From Psychrobacillus sp042944905 (GTDB lineage Bacteria; Bacillota; Bacilli; Bacillales_A; Planococcaceae), in assembly GCF_042944905.1 (NCBI RefSeq), contig NZ_CP168496.1, positions 1 to 64,000 on the forward strand: a stretch of 64,000 nt of DNA, written 5' to 3'. How positions within the stretch are numbered: the first letter of the stretch is position 1; every line of letters starts with the position of its first letter. Both the position numbers and the translations under genes were made by a program. This document shows, piece by piece, positions 59,205 to 64,000 of the stretch. A model generated the notes under the pieces. That model was not told the origin of the DNA and made no database searches. It saw only the letters and a program-made list of their open reading frames with translations.

Positions 59205-59768
59205 ATGAAAATGATTGTTGGACTTGGGAATCCCGGTAAACAATATGAAGCAACCAGACATAATATCGGATTTCATGTAATAGATGAACTTGCAAATCGA
59301 TTAAACATACCCCTTACTCAATCTAAATTTAATGGGATGTATGGTATTTCGCACATTGGAGCGGAGAAAGTAATGCTTCTAAAACCACTGACGTATATGA
59401 ACTTATCTGGCGAATGTATTGTGCCTATGATGGATTATTTTGATGTAGAGGATGACCAAATGATTGTAATTTATGATGATTTAGACTTACAGGTTGGTAG
59501 ATTACGTCTTCGTCAAAAAGGAAGTGCTGGAGGGCATAATGGGATTAAATCGCTTATTCAACATTTAGGTACACAGGAGTTTAACCGGGTTAGGATTGGG
59601 ATCGATCGTCCGACAAATGGAATGAAGGTTCCTGATTATGTTTTGTCGAGGTTTACTGAAGAAGAGAAAGCAAATGTAGTAGATGCGGTGAAAAAGAGTG
59701 CAAATGCATGTGAAGCATGGCTATCGAAAAGTTTTTTAGAAGTGATGAATATATATAATGGTGCATAA
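59205..59768 (+). CDS. pth: Peptidyl-tRNA hydrolase
   Basis: Pth frees peptides from stalled peptidyl-tRNA. The catalytic His19 is in ATRHNIGFHV; LTYMNLSGE, IYDDLDLQVG (catalytic Asp) and GGHNGIKSL complete the family pattern. Length is 187 residues. In B. subtilis the gene is called spoVC because a mutant allele blocks sporulation. AAAGGAA is about ten bases upstream of the ATG; an out-of-frame ATG lies four bases earlier. Confidence 0.97.
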   Translation: MKMIVGLGNPGKQYEATRHNIGFHVIDELANRLNIPLTQSKFNGMYGISHIGAEKVMLLKPLTYMNLSGECIVPMMDYFDVEDDQMIVIYDDLDLQVGRLRLRQKGSAGGHNGIKSLIQHLGTQEFNRVRIGIDRPTNGMKVPDYVLSRFTEEEKANVVDAVKKSANACEAWLSKSFLEVMNIYNGA

Positions 59769-59813
59769 ACTTTAGCGTACATACCTATACTTCCTAAAAA
59801 GGAGGTATTAGGA

Positions 59814-60044
59814 ATGCCAATTCATTATAAATGCCGGCATTGTGAAACAGAGATAGGCCAATTGCCGTTGGATTCTATAGATGAACAGTTTTTACAGAAA
59901 AACAATATTACACCAGAAGAACAAGATTTATATATAGTGCATGGAGTTGAAGGGGATTATACAGTGCAGTGTATTTGTGAAGAGTGTCAAAGTTCGCTAC
60001 AAAAATTTCCAAACTATTATGCGTTAAAAAAGTGGATACAGTAA
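59814..60044 (+). CDS. fin: Anti-sigma-F factor Fin (YabK)
   Basis: Fin is a small zinc-binding protein made in the forespore that inhibits sigma-F and helps the switch to sigma-G. The 76 residues carry CRHC (Cys7, Cys10) and CICEEC (Cys53, Cys55, Cys58). AGGAGG precedes the ATG. A GCATA...CTATACT pair in the 45-base gap upstream might be a forespore promoter, but the match is loose. It lies between pth and mfd as in B. subtilis. Confidence 0.92.
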   Translation: MPIHYKCRHCETEIGQLPLDSIDEQFLQKNNITPEEQDLYIVHGVEGDYTVQCICEECQSSLQKFPNYYALKKWIQ

Positions 60045-60048
60045 AATT

Positions 60049-60081
60049 GCTTTGGCACGTTTTCGTGCGCAAAGCCTTTTT
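60049..60081 (+). terminator. Terminator after fin
   Basis: GCTTTG-GCACG pairs with CGTGC-GCAAAGC with a one-base bulge and a TTTT loop, followed by CTTTTT. Confidence 0.85.
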
Positions 60082-60189
60082 CTGTTTTGATAGAATGTCT
60101 AGCTAAAACGCCATGCCCTTCAAGGTATACATTTATTGTTGCGGCTAAGTAAGCGTTTTATGTTTTTCTTAAAAGAACGGGGGTTTGAA

Positions 60190-63100
60190 ATGGAACTTTT
60201 AAGCAATTTATTAATGGATGATACACATATGCAAAAACTAGTGAAAGAGTTGGAGCGCGGTCAAGATCAACAACTAATAACAGGTCTTTCTGGAAGCGCA
60301 AGAGCAGTATTTATTAAAATGTTATACAGTGCACGCAGAAAAGCTGTTCTTATTATTACTCCTAATTTACTTCACGCTCAAAAGCTAACAGAGGATTTGG
60401 TAAAGCTTGTCGGGGATGACTTAGTGCATTTGTATCCTGCAGATGAGCTAATAGCCGCGGACATTTCGGTAACAAGTCCGGAGCTACGTGCACAGCGAAT
60501 TGAAACGTTGGATCATATGTTAACAAAAAGAAATGGCGTTTATATTGTGCCTGTCGCAGGTCTGAAAAAACATATGCCTACTGTGACAGACTGGAAACAA
60601 AGTACTGTTTCTATTGCAGAAGGTGAAGAAGTAGAGCTAGAAGTACTTCTGCAAAACTTAGTAAATATGGGATACGTGCGACAACCTATGGTTACTGCTC
60701 CAGGCGAGTTCGCTCTAAGAGGTGGCATTGTGGACATTTATCCACTCTATTTAGAGCATCCTATCCGTATTGAATTATTTGATACGGAGATAGACTCCAT
60801 TCGTACATTTTCAGCGGAAGACCAACGTTCTTTAGATAAATTAAAGGAAATCCGTATTTTACCAGCAACAGAATACGTCCTAACTGAAACGAAGAAGAAG
60901 CTACTTGCGCATAAATTGGAACAGTCGTTAGCAGAAAGTTTAAAAAAAGTAAAAATACCCGAAATAAAAGATCAATTTTATCAAAATATTCAACATGATA
61001 TTGAACTTTTAAATCAAGGCGAGCAGCCAAAACAATTTATGAAGTACGTTTCACTATTAGAAGATGGTAATAGCTTCTTAGGCCACTATTTCAATCGAGA
61101 TGGGATGGTTTTATTTGATGAACTTGGTAGAATTCAAGAAGTTACAGAAACGTTAGAACGAGAAGAAAAAGATTGGTTTTTAGCTTTGTTAGAAGAAGGA
61201 AAAACAGTACATGATGTAAAACCATCTTTGAACTTGAAAGAAATTATTCGAATGCTTCCGAACGAAAAATTGTATTTCTCGTTATTTTCACGCACATTTT
61301 CAGGGATAACCATCAAAAAGAATACTACTTTCTCCTGTAAGCCAATGCAAAATTTTCATGGGCAAATGCATTTATTGAAAAATGAACTTGAGAGGCTTAC
61401 TAATGGAAAGTTTCGTGTCGTTATTCTTGCTGACGGGAAAGATCGCGCACAAAAGATTCATACGGTTCTAGAAGATTATGAAATAGTTTCGAAGATTGGT
61501 GCTTCAGGAGAGGACTTGCAGAAGTCGGGTATTTTTATAGTAGATGGAGATTTAGAAGCTGGTTTCGAATTGCCTCTCCAGCGTATTGCGGTCATTACAG
61601 ATGCAGAATTATTTAAACAAAAACATAAGAAAAAAGCGAGGGCTCAAAAAGTATCCAATGCAGAGCGTATTAAAAGTTATTCTGAAATAAAACCTGGCGA
61701 TAATATCGTACATATTCATCATGGGATAGGGAAATATATAGGGATAGAAACGCTCTTAGTAAACGGAATTCATAAAGATTATTTGCATATACGCTATCGC
61801 GGTGAGGATAAATTATTTGTTCCTGTCGATCAAATTGACCTAATTCAAAAATATGTCGCTTCCGGCGAAAGAGATCCAAAGCTACATAAATTAGGTGGAG
61901 CAGATTGGAAAAAAACAAAAACGAAGGTATCGGCGGCTATTCAAGATATAGCAGATGAGTTGTTGAAACTCTACGCGAAACGGGAGTCCGAAGTTGGATA
62001 TGCTTTCGAGCCAGATGGTGAAATGCAACAATCATTTGAAGCGGCTTTCCCATATGAGGAAACAGAAGATCAGCTTCGTTCGATTGAAGAAGTGAAGCGG
62101 GATATGGAAAAGTCACGTCCAATGGATCGTCTCATTTGTGGAGATGTAGGATATGGAAAGACAGAGGTCGCGATAAGAGCGGCATTCAAAGCGGTAATGG
62201 AAGGAAAACAAGTAGCATTCCTTTGTCCGACAACCATTCTTGCTCAACAGCATTACGAAACTATGCTAGAACGATTTCAAGACTTTCCAATTGAAGTTGG
62301 TTTGCTTAGTCGTTTCCGTTCCAAAAAACAGCAAACAGAGACGATTAGTGGCTTAAAAAAGGGAATAGTAGATGTAGTAGTAGGTACACATCGCATATTA
62401 TCAAAGGATGTTGTCTACCACGATTTAGGACTTTTGGTTGTCGATGAAGAACAGCGTTTTGGGGTAAAGCATAAAGAAAAAATTAAACAACTGAAAACAA
62501 ACGTAGATGTCCTTACGCTAACTGCTACGCCTATTCCTCGGACATTGCATATGTCGATGATAGGTGTAAGAGATTTATCGGTCATTGAGACACCACCCAA
62601 AAACCGTTTTCCAGTTCAAACATATGTCATGGAATTTAACGGATCACTTGTCCGAGAGTCGATTGAACGAGAACTAGCAAGGGGAGGACAGGCATTTTAT
62701 CTATATAATCGGGTAGAAGACATTACTCGAAAAGTAGATGAAATTCAAATGTTGGTCCCTGGAGCAAGAGTAGGTTTTGCTCATGGTCAGATGCCCGAAA
62801 CGGAACTTGAATCGGTCATTATTAGCTTTTTAGAAGGCGAGTATGATGTCCTCGTAACAACGACCATTATTGAAACTGGTATTGATATACCAAACGTAAA
62901 TACACTTATCATTCATGATGCAGATAAAATGGGACTATCTCAGCTTTATCAATTACGGGGTCGTGTAGGACGATCAAATCGAGTTGCATATGCCTATTTA
63001 ATGCATCAAAGAGATAAGGTTTTAACAGATGTTGCAGAAAAAAGATTACAAGCAATTAAAGAATTTACGGAGCTTGGATCTGGATTTAAAATCGCAATGC

Positions 63101-63723
63101 GCGATCTATCCATTCGAGGAGCAGGAAATCTATTAGGTTCACAGCAACACGGATTCATTGATTCGGTTGGTTTTGATTTATATACACAAATGTTAGAAGA
63201 TGCTATTGAAGAGAAACGAACGGGCATCAAAAAAGAAGACATGCAAGACTTAGAAATTGTTTTATCAACGGATGCCTATATTTCAGACGATTATATACCA
63301 GATGGATATCAAAAAATTCAAATGTATAAACGTGTGAAAGCCATGGAGAAAGAAGAAGAATATTTAGATATCTTAGATGAACTACAAGATCGTTTTGGAG
63401 ATATCCCTCTGGAAGCAGACAAATTATTACGAATTGCTCGCCTGAAAATTTGGGGTAAAGATGTAGGGGTAGAATCTATTAAGGAAATAAACAAGCTTGT
63501 ATCTATTCGTTTTAGTGAAGAGGGCACAAAAAATATAAATGGTGCTTTGATTGTGGAAAAGTCCATGAAGTATGGACGTGCAGTGGGATTCAGTATGGAT
63601 AACGCGAATTTAGTCATTACAATAGATGAAAGAAAAACAGGGAAGTTTAATCCATTTGATATCTTGGAAGAAATAATGAGATTATTGCCTGAAGCAAAAA
63701 AAGAAACGGTAGAAGTGAAATAA
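60190..63723 (+). CDS. mfd: Transcription-repair coupling factor Mfd
   Basis: Mfd removes RNA polymerase stalled at lesions and recruits UvrA. The 1177-residue protein has, in order, a UvrB-like module (about 1-350), the RNA polymerase-interacting domain (about 480-545, GDNIVHIHHGIGKY), a RecG-like helicase with Walker A GDVGYGKTE and DEEQ box, the TRG motif region GRVGRSNRVAYAY, and the C-terminal regulatory domain. Start MELLSNLL is chosen from the family N-terminus; in-frame TTG and ATG codons upstream would add 18 or fewer residues. Confidence 0.97.
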   Translation: MELLSNLLMDDTHMQKLVKELERGQDQQLITGLSGSARAVFIKMLYSARRKAVLIITPNLLHAQKLTEDLVKLVGDDLVHLYPADELIAADISVTSPELRAQRIETLDHMLTKRNGVYIVPVAGLKKHMPTVTDWKQSTVSIAEGEEVELEVLLQNLVNMGYVRQPMVTAPGEFALRGGIVDIYPLYLEHPIRIELFDTEIDSIRTFSAEDQRSLDKLKEIRILPATEYVLTETKKKLLAHKLEQSLAESLKKVKIPEIKDQFYQNIQHDIELLNQGEQPKQFMKYVSLLEDGNSFLGHYFNRDGMVLFDELGRIQEVTETLEREEKDWFLALLEEGKTVHDVKPSLNLKEIIRMLPNEKLYFSLFSRTFSGITIKKNTTFSCKPMQNFHGQMHLLKNELERLTNGKFRVVILADGKDRAQKIHTVLEDYEIVSKIGASGEDLQKSGIFIVDGDLEAGFELPLQRIAVITDAELFKQKHKKKARAQKVSNAERIKSYSEIKPGDNIVHIHHGIGKYIGIETLLVNGIHKDYLHIRYRGEDKLFVPVDQIDLIQKYVASGERDPKLHKLGGADWKKTKTKVSAAIQDIADELLKLYAKRESEVGYAFEPDGEMQQSFEAAFPYEETEDQLRSIEEVKRDMEKSRPMDRLICGDVGYGKTEVAIRAAFKAVMEGKQVAFLCPTTILAQQHYETMLERFQDFPIEVGLLSRFRSKKQQTETISGLKKGIVDVVVGTHRILSKDVVYHDLGLLVVDEEQRFGVKHKEKIKQLKTNVDVLTLTATPIPRTLHMSMIGVRDLSVIETPPKNRFPVQTYVMEFNGSLVRESIERELARGGQAFYLYNRVEDITRKVDEIQMLVPGARVGFAHGQMPETELESVIISFLEGEYDVLVTTTIIETGIDIPNVNTLIIHDADKMGLSQLYQLRGRVGRSNRVAYAYLMHQRDKVLTDVAEKRLQAIKEFTELGSGFKIAMRDLSIRGAGNLLGSQQHGFIDSVGFDLYTQMLEDAIEEKRTGIKKEDMQDLEIVLSTDAYISDDYIPDGYQKIQMYKRVKAMEKEEEYLDILDELQDRFGDIPLEADKLLRIARLKIWGKDVGVESIKEINKLVSIRFSEEGTKNINGALIVEKSMKYGRAVGFSMDNANLVITIDERKTGKFNPFDILEEIMRLLPEAKKETVEVK

Positions 63724-63729
63724 CATTTT

Positions 63730-63759
63730 GCATATTTTTTGGTAATGTGATGCATACTA
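63730..63759 (+). promoter_or_regulatory. Sigma-G promoter of spoVT
   Basis: GCATA (63730-63734), 18 bases, CATACTA (63753-63759): a textbook sigma-G promoter with correct spacing, about 50 bases before spoVT. Confidence 0.88.
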
Positions 63760-63809
63760 TGGCAGAAATGAAATTTAATACCCAATCAGTCGAAAGTGAG
63801 GCACATTAC

Positions 63810-64000
63810 ATGAAAGCAACAGGCATCGTACGACGTATTGATGATTTAGGTAGAGTAGTTATTCCAAAAGAAATACGCAGAACGCTTCGAATCCGTGAGG
63901 GAGACCCACTGGAGATTTTTACGGATAGAGAAGGGGAAGTCATATTAAAAAAATATTCTCCTATAAGTCAACTAGGAGATTTTGCAAAAGAATATGCCGA
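63810..64000 (+). CDS. spoVT: Stage V sporulation regulator SpoVT (cut by window end)
   Basis: The first 63 codons of spoVT are present. The AbrB-like DNA-binding domain reads MKATGIVRRIDDLGRVVIPK and continues EIRRTLRIREGDPLEIF, very close to B. subtilis, and paralogous to AbrB at 44.7 kb. SpoVT tunes sigma-G genes in the forespore; the C-terminal GAF-like domain lies beyond the window. GAAAGTGAGG precedes the ATG. The upstream sigma-G promoter fits autoregulated forespore expression. Confidence 0.95.
   Translation, partial: MKATGIVRRIDDLGRVVIPKEIRRTLRIREGDPLEIFTDREGEVILKKYSPISQLGDFAKEYA

Overview
This 64 kb window is the right-hand side of a replication-origin region from a low-GC, endospore-forming Firmicute. 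It starts at dnaA and runs clockwise through the order known from Bacillus subtilis (dnaA-dnaN-yaaA-recF-gyrB-gyrA ... mfd-spoVT). Proteins match Bacillales families almost residue for residue. The 16S sequence, the HD-GYP gene between gyrA and the first rRNA operon, and the absence of several Bacillus genes suggest the Planococcaceae/Caryophanaceae, possibly a Psychrobacillus-like organism. The genus is my inference; no search was run. Spore genes (bofA, sspF, spoVG, spoVT, fin, a SleL-like hydrolase) and promoter motifs for sigma-G, sigma-H and sigma-B show that sporulation and a general stress response are likely.

Layout: 1-8.6 kb is the replication block with the DnaA-box/DnaA-trio part of oriC between dnaA and dnaN. 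8.7-9.8 kb is an HD-GYP-type protein with a degenerate HD pair. 9.9-15.0 kb is rRNA operon 1 (16S-23S-5S, no tRNAs). 15.0-16.3 kb is a gene-free repeat region. 16.3-24.9 kb carries gpx, guaB, dacA, the vitamin B6 genes pdxR/pdxST, T-box-controlled serS and tadA. 25.0-27.8 kb has a spore hydrolase, two deoxynucleoside kinases and tRNA-Ser. 28.0-31.6 kb has SRP RNA and dnaX-yaaK-recR-yaaL-bofA. 31.7-36.8 kb is rRNA operon 2, nearly identical to operon 1 including its downstream flank, followed by a second repeat region. 37.4-44.6 kb is cad-tmk-darA-yaaR-holB-ricT-yabA-yabB-yazA-rsmI. 44.7-50.1 kb is abrB (divergent), metG, tatD and yabE. 50.8-64 kb is rnmV-rsmA-veg-sspF-ispE-purR-ridA-spoVG-glmU-prs-ctc-pth-fin-mfd-spoVT (the last cut by the window end).

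The genes are mostly housekeeping: replication initiation and clamp loading, topoisomerase, recombination and transcription-coupled repair, translation (rRNA, tRNA, aminoacyl-tRNA synthetases, rRNA/tRNA modification), nucleotide supply and the switch to sporulation. 

The least explained material is intergenic. (1) Ordered arrays with a strict 21-bp period, each unit opening with TGGTCTCG, lie downstream of both rRNA operons; one copy has lost exactly three units. (2) A composite 0.5-0.6 kb element occurs three times (15.6, 47.3 and 50.2 kb). In two copies it contains a perfect 16-bp hairpin whose outer eight base pairs differ completely yet still pair, i.e. compensatory change. These are the best candidates for something undescribed. 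Relative to B. subtilis as I remember it, the segment tadA-yaaH-dgk-dck-tRNA-Ser looks inverted as a block.
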